Shown piece by piece: positions 1 to 9,650 of a DNA stretch of 64,000 nt. The DNA comes from Fulvia fulva (Eukaryota; Ascomycota; Dothideomycetes; Mycosphaerellales; Mycosphaerellaceae), in assembly GCF_020509005.1 (NCBI RefSeq), contig NC_063021.1, positions 3,224,001-3,288,000 on the forward strand, given 5' to 3'. The notes beneath the pieces were generated by a model that saw only the letters and a list, made by a program, of their open reading frames with translations, searched no databases and was not told the DNA's origin. Position 1 is the stretch's first letter. The number at the start of each line of letters is the position of its first letter. A program made the position numbers and the translations under genes.

Positions 1-1254
1 CTTGCTTCCGCCACCCAAAGGATCGCCACCTGGGACACAAAGACCTAATCTCCAGAAGTAATCTCTGTGCGCGAAGAATAGCTGCCACAGCTTGTACCGC
101 GATGGTATGCCCCGTGGCTCCGTACGAGCTTCGTGAATCTCGCCCTTGACGGATTGCAAGAGATCTCGCTTGTGCGCGTTTGTGTTCATGTCTCTCCTCA
201 GACCCTGTGGCGTCACTATACCATGGTTCGGGTTCTGGCTGGAAGCTGTGGAGTCTTGCCCGGCTATACAGCCAGGGTCAACGTCGCCGTTGCACATTTC
301 CACGTCCGTGATATCGGGAGATAGATCCGGCTTCGAGATATAGATCTCACCTGCATGCATGGCGTAGCCCCATTCAGTAAGTGGCAGTAGTGGTACGGGG
401 TCATCAACGTGTGTTACCCTGCGGTACCTGATTTCAGTATCCTGCTCAGGAGCTGCGGATGTGAGATTGAAACGGTCGTCAATGTAATTGACGAGATTGA
501 TATTCCCAAGGCGAGGCTCGCCGAATGTTGTTACCGTAGGAGCCCATCCACGGGCTAGGAAGTCCAGACCTGCGAGAGCAGCAACGGCACCGCCTAGACT
601 GTGACCGACCAGATTCAGCTTGTAGTTCGGATACAGAAAGATCTGTTCCTGCAGGTCAACTAGGATTCGCTTGCGTGTATTGAGCCAGCTGCTGTGGAAG
701 CCGTAGTGAACGGTACAATTCAAGCACTTGGGTTCGCTCGGAGTTGGCAGAGCTCGTTTGAATGGACCTTTGATGCCCTGAAGTATGTCCTTCGACACGT
801 CTACCGCAGCCGTCGCATCTCCTCCATCACCTTCGCCCGGGTAAGGCTCGTACTTTTGCGGCACAGTACTCAGGTCCACGATCGTATTGGCAATGCTATA
901 CGTCCCACGGAAGGCGACGATGATCCTCTGCTTGCCATGATCGAGCGCGATATAGCCGCAAGAATCGGAGAGAAGAGGCCCAGTATTCCATGTGGTGACC
1001 AGCTCAAACTGCGGAAAGTCCGTGCATCGCGACAGACATCTGAAGGGTTTTGATATTCCGAAGCTCGTCAGACCAACGCAGTAGGATATATCAACAATCC
1101 TGGCGAGTTCTTCCAGCTCGGAGAACAAGGCGACACTGACATTTCTGCCAGTGGCGTGGCGAAGGAGTGGGAACTGGTCATCTGGATGATGCGTAGACGT
1201 CGCAGGACCAAGCAGACCAAGGAGCCCCAGGGCAAGGATCAGGAAGTACAGCAT
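1..1254 (-). CDS. Secreted class 3 lipase, 3' end cut by window edge
   Basis: Single open frame from an ATG at 1254 to the left edge, at least 418 codons with no stop, so the C-terminus is missing. It starts with a hydrophobic signal peptide (MLYFLILALGLLGLLG). The nucleophile elbow GHSLGG is at residues 217-222 (Ser219), the acid is in HVDDP (Asp284 or Asp285), and a likely catalytic His396 is in AHRDYFW, followed by LGLCVPGGD. This order fits the alpha/beta-hydrolase class 3 (triacylglycerol) lipases that fungi secrete to cleave ester bonds in acylglycerols. Cysteines around residues 85-100 could form disulfides. The substrate cannot be told from sequence. No intron is needed: the start and the GHSLGG motif are in the same frame. 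Confidence 0.88.
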   Translation of the reverse strand, partial: MLYFLILALGLLGLLGPATSTHHPDDQFPLLRHATGRNVSVALFSELEELARIVDISYCVGLTSFGISKPFRCLSRCTDFPQFELVTTWNTGPLLSDSCGYIALDHGKQRIIVAFRGTYSIANTIVDLSTVPQKYEPYPGEGDGGDATAAVDVSKDILQGIKGPFKRALPTPSEPKCLNCTVHYGFHSSWLNTRKRILVDLQEQIFLYPNYKLNLVGHSLGGAVAALAGLDFLARGWAPTVTTFGEPRLGNINLVNYIDDRFNLTSAAPEQDTEIRYRRVTHVDDPVPLLPLTEWGYAMHAGEIYISKPDLSPDITDVEMCNGDVDPGCIAGQDSTASSQNPNHGIVTPQGLRRDMNTNAHKRDLLQSVKGEIHEARTEPRGIPSRYKLWQLFFAHRDYFWRLGLCVPGGDPLGGGSK

Positions 1255-1997
1255 GGCTGACGACTGGCCGACTCCCGATCACATGCTGATGCGACTCCCG
1301 AAAGCACCGGGCGGGCTCAAGGTGCCAGTGCAGGAGCGAACACCGCCACCACCAGCGCCTTAGGTGAATGTTGAGCGGCGAGGAGAAGGTTGTTGAAGAT
1401 GCGTGATGCGTACGCGTTCGTTTCGGCCGTTTCACAGGATCGAGATGTATCTGTGTATGGAGAAGACAAGGGTGGGTGAGTAGTGAAAGGTGGAGCTCAG
1501 TCATCGCTTCCTCAGCAAATCCCTGCATGCCAAGGCGAACGTCATCATCAGGCCTGGTCCGTCCGCTCAGTGCACGTGACACTCATGTCGCGCGGGTCGT
1601 CTGCAACGGGAACGTCGGAAGGACAATTCACCAGCACAGCACTCTGGTCTGTTGGCTATCTCTTGTTGCGACTTCAGCTTATCGGTCGCCACCGCGCGTC
1701 AGTGACATAGATCTTGCGCTCTATTGCATACAGGATCTGGCATCGCAACTTCTCCTGGCGATTGAGCTCGGCGTACTGTTGTTCCGGACCCAGTACGACC
1801 ATTACGACGAGCCAACACCCTGACCTCCACCCATTGAACCACCTCTTCTCCTCTTGGATACACACACAACTCTCTCGACATAGCGATATACCCTCCCCTT
1901 CTGCTTTCTATTGTTCTTTGGCGTTTGATGGGCAGCACTCTAGTCACTGGTACACCAAACACGATTTGAGGCTGTTGCCACGCGACGCTTGCTCAAC
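1255..1997. other. Divergent intergenic region
   Basis: Shared upstream region of the lipase (minus) and the membrane protein (plus). Short overlapping open frames occur on both strands but none has recognisable protein features. No clear TATA element or repeat was seen. Confidence 0.6.
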
Positions 1998-3592
1998 ATG
2001 GAGCCTACATCGCCCACTTCACCCAAGGAAGAGCCGGCCTCACAGCACGACTTCGACCAGCGACACGATGGGCCCTTCGAGGCAGCGCATAGACCGTCCA
2101 TACAGATTCCCGAATCGGCGAAAGCACTTCCATCACGTCCGGGGCCGCCACGAGCAGATAGACAGGATTCGAATAGATCATTACCGCTGGCAGACAAGGC
2201 TTCAATGAGCCCGGGTGATACTGTCACGTCGCCAGCAAGAGGTCGCAAGAGTGTCCAGCTACCACGGCAAGACTCGGAACCAAGGGAAGGAGATGTTGGG
2301 CGAAAGAGTACACAGATAGCACGAGGGAATGGCCCCAGGCCTAGTCGTGACTTCGATGTACGAAGAGACGGACCTTATGGCAGACCCTCGATCACGATGG
2401 TGAGGCGGAGATCTTCTGCGTTTTCACCAACCGGACGACAATCACTGGATGTACGAAGACCATCGGCAACACTCGGTGCACTACATGGTCCTGCTGCGCC
2501 AACGCCAGAAGAGCTCGAGATGTATCCCAGCGCGGAGGAGAATGTTGCATTCGAGCCACGACCGCCTCCATTAAACTACAGCCTTTGGGATAGGAGATGG
2601 TTCATTGCATTCTTCTGGGGCATGATCTTGATTGATGTGATTGCGCAACCTATTGCGCTCTACTTCAGCTTGTGGTACTACACCAATTTGTCACCCAACA
2701 CCGTCTTCTCGATCATCACTGCAGCACTTGGAGGTGTCAGTATCTTCGAGTACTTCCTGCGATTCTGGCGGTTGTGGAAGAAAGACAGTACTTGTCGCGT
2801 GCTGGGTGCACGACGCTGGTACTTGGACTGGTTTCATTGGAACTTCTCCGGAGGCTGGATCATCGTCATGATGGAGCTCATCGTGTACGTACTTATGACA
2901 CCAATTGCTTCATTCTGCTAACATTCTCCAGTGGCTCCGTTCCAGAGGATCCACCCATCCGCCTCCTTGCCATGCCTCTCGCGACTATGCTCTTCGTCTT
3001 CGGCGTGGAAATGCTCGTCGTCGATACGATGCGCTACTTCCAGATGCCCGCCCCCGTCCGCATCTCCTCGATCCCGAAGGGCGCCCAGCTCCGCCCAGCA
3101 ATCTACTCACTCATCGAGGACATCGTGGCTGTCGACGGCAGCGGCGGTTCGACCTACCGCGAAGCGCTCAACAAGCGCTACGAGTCTAGCCACGTCTTCC
3201 GCGCCATGCTCCGCCGCTTGGGCGCTTTCTGGATGGTTGGGTGTAACGCCATGGCTGTAGTCACCACGATCCTCATCTTCACGATCCAACACGAAGCGGC
3301 ATACTGTGTAGGCTGGAGCGCGCCATTTGTATGGGTGGCAATCTGGACGGCCATGACGATTTGGTATGTCAAGAGGAAGCTGAGAGAGGAGCAAACGGCA
3401 TGGGAAGCAGAGATTGCCGAAAAGCAGGGCGCCATTGCAATGAGTGAGCGCAACAGCGAAAGAAACGTAGTGGAAGGCACCGACGGCTCTGCAGAACCAC
3501 TCCCTGTGGATCGCAAAGAGCATGAGCAGGAGATTGAGGTCCAGGGAACGAGTACAGCCACCATTCCTCCACATGCTACAGCTACGGGTTAG
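1998..3592 (+). CDS. Fungal multi-pass membrane protein, function unknown
   Basis: Two exons (1998-2884, 2932-3592) give 515 aa. The 47-bp intron has donor GTACGT, branch GCTAAC and acceptor CCAG, and the frame joins cleanly as I-V-G-S. The first ATG is at 1998. Residues 1 to about 190 are a low-complexity, Ser/Pro/Arg-rich cytosolic tail with repeated PS/RRPS-type motifs that could be phosphorylated. From about residue 200 there are four or five hydrophobic segments (WFIAFFWGMILIDVIAQPI, VFSIITAALGGVSIFEYF, WIIVMMELIV, LLAMPLATMLFVFGVEMLV, MAVVTTILIFTI, FVWVAIWTAM). It ends with a charged, coiled-coil-like tail. I recognise the type as a conserved filamentous-fungal membrane protein but no named family. 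Confidence 0.8.
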
Positions 3593-4628
3593 AGACCTGT
3601 TGAGCGGAGGGGAGTGTACATGTCGCTTCCGGATCAATGGCGTTTTGCGGATTTGAGATCTCTGAAAGAGTGGTATGAGGAGTTTGGGGAGCGAGTGTGA
3701 TTACTGGATCGATGCGTTCTTCTTGAATAGTGTGGAGCGTTCACTTGCATGGGCATAGCAGGCCGAAGAGATTACTATACCAGATCGAGTTTTATGAATG
3801 GATAAGGGAGGGATTATCGATAATGTAGGAATTGGGGTTGGGTAGGCAATGGATGGTGTACATTGTGACAGATGCTACATACCTGCACCGTTGGTTTTCT
3901 CATGGAAAAGTTGGTATGTTCACACCGTGCGCCATGCTGAAGCTCCGATGGGAGGTCGGAAAGAGGGTGGCTTCGCGACCTGTTGATACCATCATCACGC
4001 TGACACCTTCTCCAGTACGGATGACATAAAGGCAGGCTGTTCAGCGCCAGATTGTCCCAGGCAATCAAGCGCATATGTCACGACACAACGCAAAGAGGTC
4101 CAGGTATCCTCATCCCTAATGACACACATTGGCCAAAAGACAACGAAGACATCAATATCTTGACTCGTTTCGAAGCAAAAGGAACAATCACCCCTGGTCT
4201 CAATGGTGCGACCCATCGGCCTAGATCTGTATCACGACATCTGTCGTGTTACGGGTGATGATCTGGTGGATTGTGTATATAGGCTGCCTTGTAGCATCGA
4301 CCATCGACCATTTGGCCATCGGGAACAGAGATGATTGTCGAAGGCATGGAAAAGATGGTGGTGTGTGTATGTCAATCCCGATTTCTGATTGCGCGCTTGT
4401 TCATGTAGGAGGAGATGCGGATGTTCATCGATGCGGTTTGTGAAGACGGTGGTATGATAGATCATTGTATTCGTCGAGGTGACTGTTGTTTGTCCTCGCT
4501 TCCCACGCTGGCAACGCGGAGCTGCACGTTGACAGCGTGATGATGATGATTTTGGTATTGTTATTTGTTGTTGTCCAGCATAATCCATCCGCCCGGCCGT
4601 ACTTCGATGATTGTCAGAGCATCATATA

Positions 4629-4718
4629 GAAGACTTTAATAGACAAGGTCGAAGTCTTTACTGATACTATGCAGAAGACTTTCAATAAACAAATGCCGAA
4701 GTCCCTACTATTGAAAAC
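4629..4718. repeat. Two imperfect 45-bp tandem units, each with a small inverted repeat
   Basis: Unit 1 begins AGAAGACTTTAATAGACAAG and unit 2 AGAAGACTTTCAATAAACAA. In unit 1 AAGACTT (4630-4636) is the exact reverse complement of AAGTCTT (4652-4658). Unit 2 keeps the first arm (4675-4681) but has a mismatch in the second. The sequence could form short hairpins. Function unknown. Confidence 0.5.
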
Positions 4719-5117
4719 CTCGTGTGGCTTATCGAATACTATTATGCTATGGCCAAGTTCACCCGTCGATAGCTCGCACAGCCACAGCATACTGTGACTG
4801 TTAGAAATGTCGAAAGACACCACGTGCGGAAGATCGCCGTGCTACGCCTGTAGCGTGGAAGTGTAAACGATGGTATGGAGTCTGATGAGCATATAAGAGT
4901 TTCACTAGCCATAGTTCTCAGCTGGGCAGGGATCACTCGCTGTTTCTTGCTAGATTTGGCTGATTTGTTGTGATGGCGTTTGGAGCATGTGTTGATATAC
5001 TTTTGAGAGTCTGATGGGTTTGCAACTTCGTGCGCTTCAACCATGAACCAAAGCTCCACGAGCCTATTCGTGTTAGTCACCAAAAATGTGCTGTTGGCGG
5101 TTGTGAACCTCCAAAGG

Positions 5118-5430
5118 TAAGCGTAGCGGAGTGGAGCTCTCTACCAACCCTTCTAGACTGCAAAGTAGCGTGCGATCCACGCTACCGCTACCCGACGTAC
5201 AGTGCTTATTATACGACGACATAGGCGTTAGCGACGAGTATATGTTTGCGAGTTCGCCAACAGGCACAGTGCGGTAGGTCAGGTGACCCTAAAACTTGAA
5301 AGTTGACCAATCAGAGCGGGCGCCAAGGCTGGTTGAGGGCTGGTATAGAGCTTCACTCCCTCGCTGACGCCTCACCTACGTACTCGCAAGCTCGTACTCC
5401 GGTGTGGCTAGCGCTCGGTCGCTACGCTTA
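5118..5430. mobile_element. Possible MITE-like element with nested inverted repeats
   Basis: TAAGCGTAGCG at 5118-5128 recurs inverted at 5420-5430. Inside it, the 30-base stretch at 5121-5150 is matched in reverse complement by 5338-5370 with a few substitutions and a short insertion (core GAGTGGAGCTC versus GAGTGAAGCTC, then CTACCAACCC versus ATACCAGCCC). There is no coding capacity between the arms. This fits a small non-autonomous DNA element or a foldback relic. No clear target-site duplication was seen, so the call is tentative. Confidence 0.35.
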
Positions 5431-7164
5431 ATTAAAGCATGGTGAGGCGGTGCGTGGCGATGCTGGTGGCTTAAGAGCAAGTGCATTCACGTTCCGTCGA
5501 GAGAATGACATTCGATAGCACCAGCTACAATTTCAGTACTCTTGCGGCAGGTCACTGTAGAGCAGAGTTCAGCACATCTCTCGATCGATCTCGACGACAG
5601 CCGCGCATCCACAAGGGTCCGCCAAGCCATGTTGAAAGCACTACCCGCGGATCTGAGTATGATCCCGACGATGCCAGCCGCCGTGATACCGCTGGTGAGC
5701 CTCCGCCACGAACAGGTGTTGCAGAAAATGTCACCCGTGTCTCAGCAGCGGTATGAAACAAAATTCCTTACAGTACCTCCCTCGGAGGCGTTGTCTCGAT
5801 CGATCTCGACACTCGATATCTTGCTTCGCTTCGTGGGAACGTGGTTCGACATGTGCTGCTAAGACAACGGTAAAGCTTCCCCTCGGAGGCTTCTATCTTT
5901 GGCCCGTTCCCTGCAGATGAGAGTACCTGCACTGTGCCTGGAGGTTTTTGATGTTCGTCCGGATCCGTAATAATGAGTGTACTGTATATACAGCAATGTC
6001 GATATGGCTCGACGGAGCTGCACCATAAAAGCACCTCGCTCGGCAGGATGAGATTGGCTTTCTCTCGCTACCAATGTGTGAGGCCAAGCGAACATGCTGC
6101 CACCCTACTACTTTCGGTGTGAAGCCGAAAGCGCGTCATGACTGCCATAGCGAAGTTGGAGATGCCTTCAGCGCTGGCGCCTCCTCGGACATTGTCAGGT
6201 GGGCGCATCTCGATTGTGCTACCAGACTGCAGACAGATGTTGGTGGCTTCGCACAGTCAGCGATCGCGGACCGACGTTGCGCGACGGGCGTGAACGTGCT
6301 GCTGATGGGTCTCATATTCTTCGAAACGTGCTGAACGGCGAAGATGCGAAGGTACACGTTCGCCAGAGCACTGCCGGGTGCATGGCGACGTGGACTCCCC
6401 GTTGTCGATGTCCTATTTTCAGCTATCGTCAGGTAAACCCAATCTCCGGAGATCCTGAAGATGCCGGATGTCTCTTCAGAGGTGACGGTGGCGAGCAGTC
6501 CAGCAGCAGTGGCGGGTGTGGAATGCTCTCGCCGCAGCCATGACTGCCCCCCTCATCAGACAGCACAGTGCAAGACATGTGCTGTCGAGGTCGACGAGCG
6601 GCACGAGGGAGTGGTGAGGTGTCCGAGAGCTCGCAACTGCAGCTTGAACGGCCGGCCATTTCCGGTGCCGGTCCATGCGCTGTAGCCTGTACGGTGTACC
6701 GTGTACGCCGTGTACCATCGACATGGGAGGCATTAAGCCTCTTTCGACCTTCGCTTGTGCTCGAAGACTGTCATCATGTCTCACTCGAGCCTTCCACTAC
6801 CGGCAAACACCACCGTCCGCCCAGCTGCAGCCCGCGCAACGACAGGCCATTTCCATGGCGCCACTGGGCGCGTAGCCATTCTAGCCTGCTCCCGCCGCGA
6901 ACCCTATAGCCATCTGTAAGTGTGCTCGCACTGGACGGATGCTTGCGGTAGGTACATGCATTGTGCTACATTATTTACTACTGACGTCCTCCCACTTCAT
7001 CGACCGGTCTCCGGTGTAACTTGGTCTATCTGCTCTTTGGGTATCCCTTGCTTCTGTGCCAGCGAAGTGAGAGGTCATCTGCTGCCGCTGACTATATATG
7101 CACGCCATCGTGCGTTGACACATCCGGCTTCTCAATGTACACTGGACCGACGAAGACCATCACT

Positions 7165-8892
7165 ATGCCCCGCTCGCCAAAGAGACACGGCCTTGTTATC
7201 GAGGACGCCAGCTGGCGATGGTCAGAAGAAAGCACTCCGCCCCGACTGACCATATCACCGAGCTCATCCAACGAGAGCATCGACAGACTGATGCCATCTA
7301 CCCCAAGGTCCAAGCCATCAACACCACTCAGCGAGAAGACCATGTCACTGGCCTTGACTCCGACTCCGACTGCGACTTCCGCTGATACCGAGTCGATGCT
7401 GCTTCCTGGATTCCACTTCTCTACCACTGACGAAAGCGTGGATGCTGCCGAGTTCCACCGCATCGCCGCCCAGCTACTGTCTGGGGAGCAGTCGAAGCGC
7501 GATTCTTTCGTCTCAGATGAAGTTGCTGAGGCTGCAAGGCCCCGACAGCTTCACTGTGACCTCGGAAAGGATCCTTCTGGGAGATATTGCTGTTCGTGTG
7601 GCAAATCTTACAACACTCAATCACGCTTGCGTGAGCATACTCAAGCATGCGCTGGCACTACCAATTATCCCTGTCCGACTTGCGACAAGATATTTACGTC
7701 CCAAACGCGACTGGATCGACACATCTCTTCAAGACACAACGACAACAAAGAAGCTTGTCCTGAGTGCGGTGAGATGTTCCGCGCGGATCGTCTTCCTCTC
7801 CACCTTGCATTCGGTCTTGGGGGGTGCGATGGCATGGTTCAGGCATCTTTAGGACCTGCACCCGAAATAGATCAGGTTTACCGGCATAGCGCTAGAGCTT
7901 CCACATCGCAACACTACTGGATCTATGATGGCGACCTTCGATGGAGACTGAGTCTGGGTACCAAGCACGACTCCGGCTATGATGAAGACAAAGCCGAGGA
8001 GCAGACTATGACCTTCGTTACCCGCCTGCTTCAGCGATCACAAGAATCGTCAGAACCATGCGATCTGTGCGGCGAGACCTTCGCGACCCAAGACGCACTC
8101 ACGCAGCACATCGGCGAGCACTCTCTGGACTTCAACGAGAAACGTCATCGATGCGACGAATGCATGATCTATTTCGCGCACGAAAAAGATCTGGAACGAC
8201 ATCTGCAGTCTGTGAACCTTAACCAACATTGTGGCTTCACATTCCGGCACTGTGCTGGGGCTTGCACGGGTCACCACCCTCCAACATACTACAAGTCCAG
8301 CCTCTGCAACGATCACAACTTAATGCAGAAACACCTCTGGTCTTGGGAACTTTGCCAATTGAGGACGCATCGCGCTACCGTGGCACGCATGCTCGCCCAG
8401 CGCGTCAGCAAGACCGCTTCGCCGCACATGTCGGTGCAGGACTGCAAGCGTACATATCACTCCGTGCTGCCGCATATGAGCATCGCAAGCCGTGACAGCA
8501 TTCGCTCGGACGCCAGCTGGTCCAGAGTGCGGCGTCCATCGGAGACATCTGAGCTCGTTGCGCACTTCAGCCGCATCGTCTCCCAGACGTACCCAAAGGA
8601 AGACCTGGTCCGACTCAAGGAACTCCAAGAAGCTGATGCTCTCCTCGGTGCTCGTCCAGACTCAGCCGTCTTGTCTAGTCCCCGCGACTCGAAGCACATC
8701 TCGAAACGGAAAAGCATCGTCGACCTCGCCAAGCGCAAGACGGTCCTCGATGGTGTCAAATACGGCCATAAACGAGGTAGTTCCAATCCTTTGAGCTTTC
8801 TGAGGCGTACAGCTAGTAGTGAAGATGCCAGGCCCCAATCATTGCCTGCCACCGCGCTGGGTAGCACGCCGTTGGTAAAGCTGTCTGCTTGA
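7165..8892 (+). CDS. C2H2 zinc-finger protein
   Basis: Intronless, 575 aa from the ATG at 7165 (A at -3). An in-frame ATG at 7135 is an alternative start, and the frame is open further upstream without another good start. A Ser/Thr/Pro-rich N-terminus (residues 1-110) is followed by C2H2-type fingers near residues 142-162 (CCSCGKSY, then H and C as the last ligands), 170-192 (CPTCDKIF...HISSRH), an incomplete third (CPECGEMF), 299-320 (CDLCGETF...HIGEH) and a fifth near 330 (CDECMIYF...H). A Cys/His-rich stretch follows, with a basic C-terminus (KRKSIVDLAKRK) that could act as a nuclear signal. It is probably a nucleic-acid-binding regulator. I do not recognise an ortholog. Confidence 0.85.
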   Translation: MPRSPKRHGLVIEDASWRWSEESTPPRLTISPSSSNESIDRLMPSTPRSKPSTPLSEKTMSLALTPTPTATSADTESMLLPGFHFSTTDESVDAAEFHRIAAQLLSGEQSKRDSFVSDEVAEAARPRQLHCDLGKDPSGRYCCSCGKSYNTQSRLREHTQACAGTTNYPCPTCDKIFTSQTRLDRHISSRHNDNKEACPECGEMFRADRLPLHLAFGLGGCDGMVQASLGPAPEIDQVYRHSARASTSQHYWIYDGDLRWRLSLGTKHDSGYDEDKAEEQTMTFVTRLLQRSQESSEPCDLCGETFATQDALTQHIGEHSLDFNEKRHRCDECMIYFAHEKDLERHLQSVNLNQHCGFTFRHCAGACTGHHPPTYYKSSLCNDHNLMQKHLWSWELCQLRTHRATVARMLAQRVSKTASPHMSVQDCKRTYHSVLPHMSIASRDSIRSDASWSRVRRPSETSELVAHFSRIVSQTYPKEDLVRLKELQEADALLGARPDSAVLSSPRDSKHISKRKSIVDLAKRKTVLDGVKYGHKRGSSNPLSFLRRTASSEDARPQSLPATALGSTPLVKLSA

Positions 8893-9650
8893 TTTTTATG
8901 AACGATTGAACGGAGTTTTATACCTAGTCTCATGTACTTTGAGCGAATATTGGATTGAAGCGAAGATACCATTGATGCGAAAATTTATACGGGATGGGTT
9001 GAGATGGCGATTAGAGTCGCGGTAGCGATATCTGTGCAACATAATTTCTTATCTGGTCAAGACCAGTACTGCCTCCTTGCTCGCAGACACAACCTGTCAC
9101 CTCCCTTGGAAAACGACCTCGACTGTGAGCGATCATCTCAATCCTCATGCCACCGTCGCGAGGTATCTAATGCCCCCTGCCAGACGGATCAGGGCAACGC
9201 TCACTTTCTCAGCAAAGCGATAGGGACTGTGTTTCCATGCCATTCTCGTAGCAAGACATAAACCACAACTTCATGATCGACAAGCCTTACAGACCACAGC
9301 GATAGTAGGAGGGAGATAAAGAGGATCATGGTAAAGAAAGAGAAGATCACGTACAGCAAATGCGATGCTGTGCCATTGCGAAGAAGTATATACCACTATA
9401 CAAAACATATGTGGCTCTGTACAGCCGAGCGCCTCTCAAACATTACTTGCTGAGCAAAGATGCGACGCGCCGACTCGCTCCAACGTCCAGATTGAACGCC
9501 GTGCCTGATAAAATGTTGTGTGTAAATGCCGTGTAAGAACCAAATACCCAGGCAACCCTGGGTCGATCAGCTTCAAGCCATCGAAGACATGCTGATCATA
9601 GAATTTCGCATCGTGTGTTCAGCCAACCCCCCAAGAGATGGGTGACTCGC
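8893..9650. other. Convergent intergenic region
   Basis: Downstream of both the zinc-finger gene (plus) and the peptide precursor (minus). No coding sequence, repeat or RNA gene was recognised. Confidence 0.6.

Larger units (their letters stand above)
3593..7164. other. Long gene-free region with inverted-repeat relics
   Basis: About 3.5 kb without a convincing gene. Frames of 60-120 codons occur (for example 5542-5862) but they overlap one another and lack recognisable motifs or splice structure. The region contains a hairpin-forming direct repeat (4629-4718), an element with terminal inverted repeats (5118-5430) and a 17-base direct repeat (5579-5595 and 5794-5810). The last part is the upstream region of the zinc-finger gene. 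Confidence 0.55.

Noticed and set aside
4797..5083. Solo LTR starting TGTTAGAA with a TATAAGAG box
   Set aside because: No matching CA end, target-site duplication or primer-binding site could be found.
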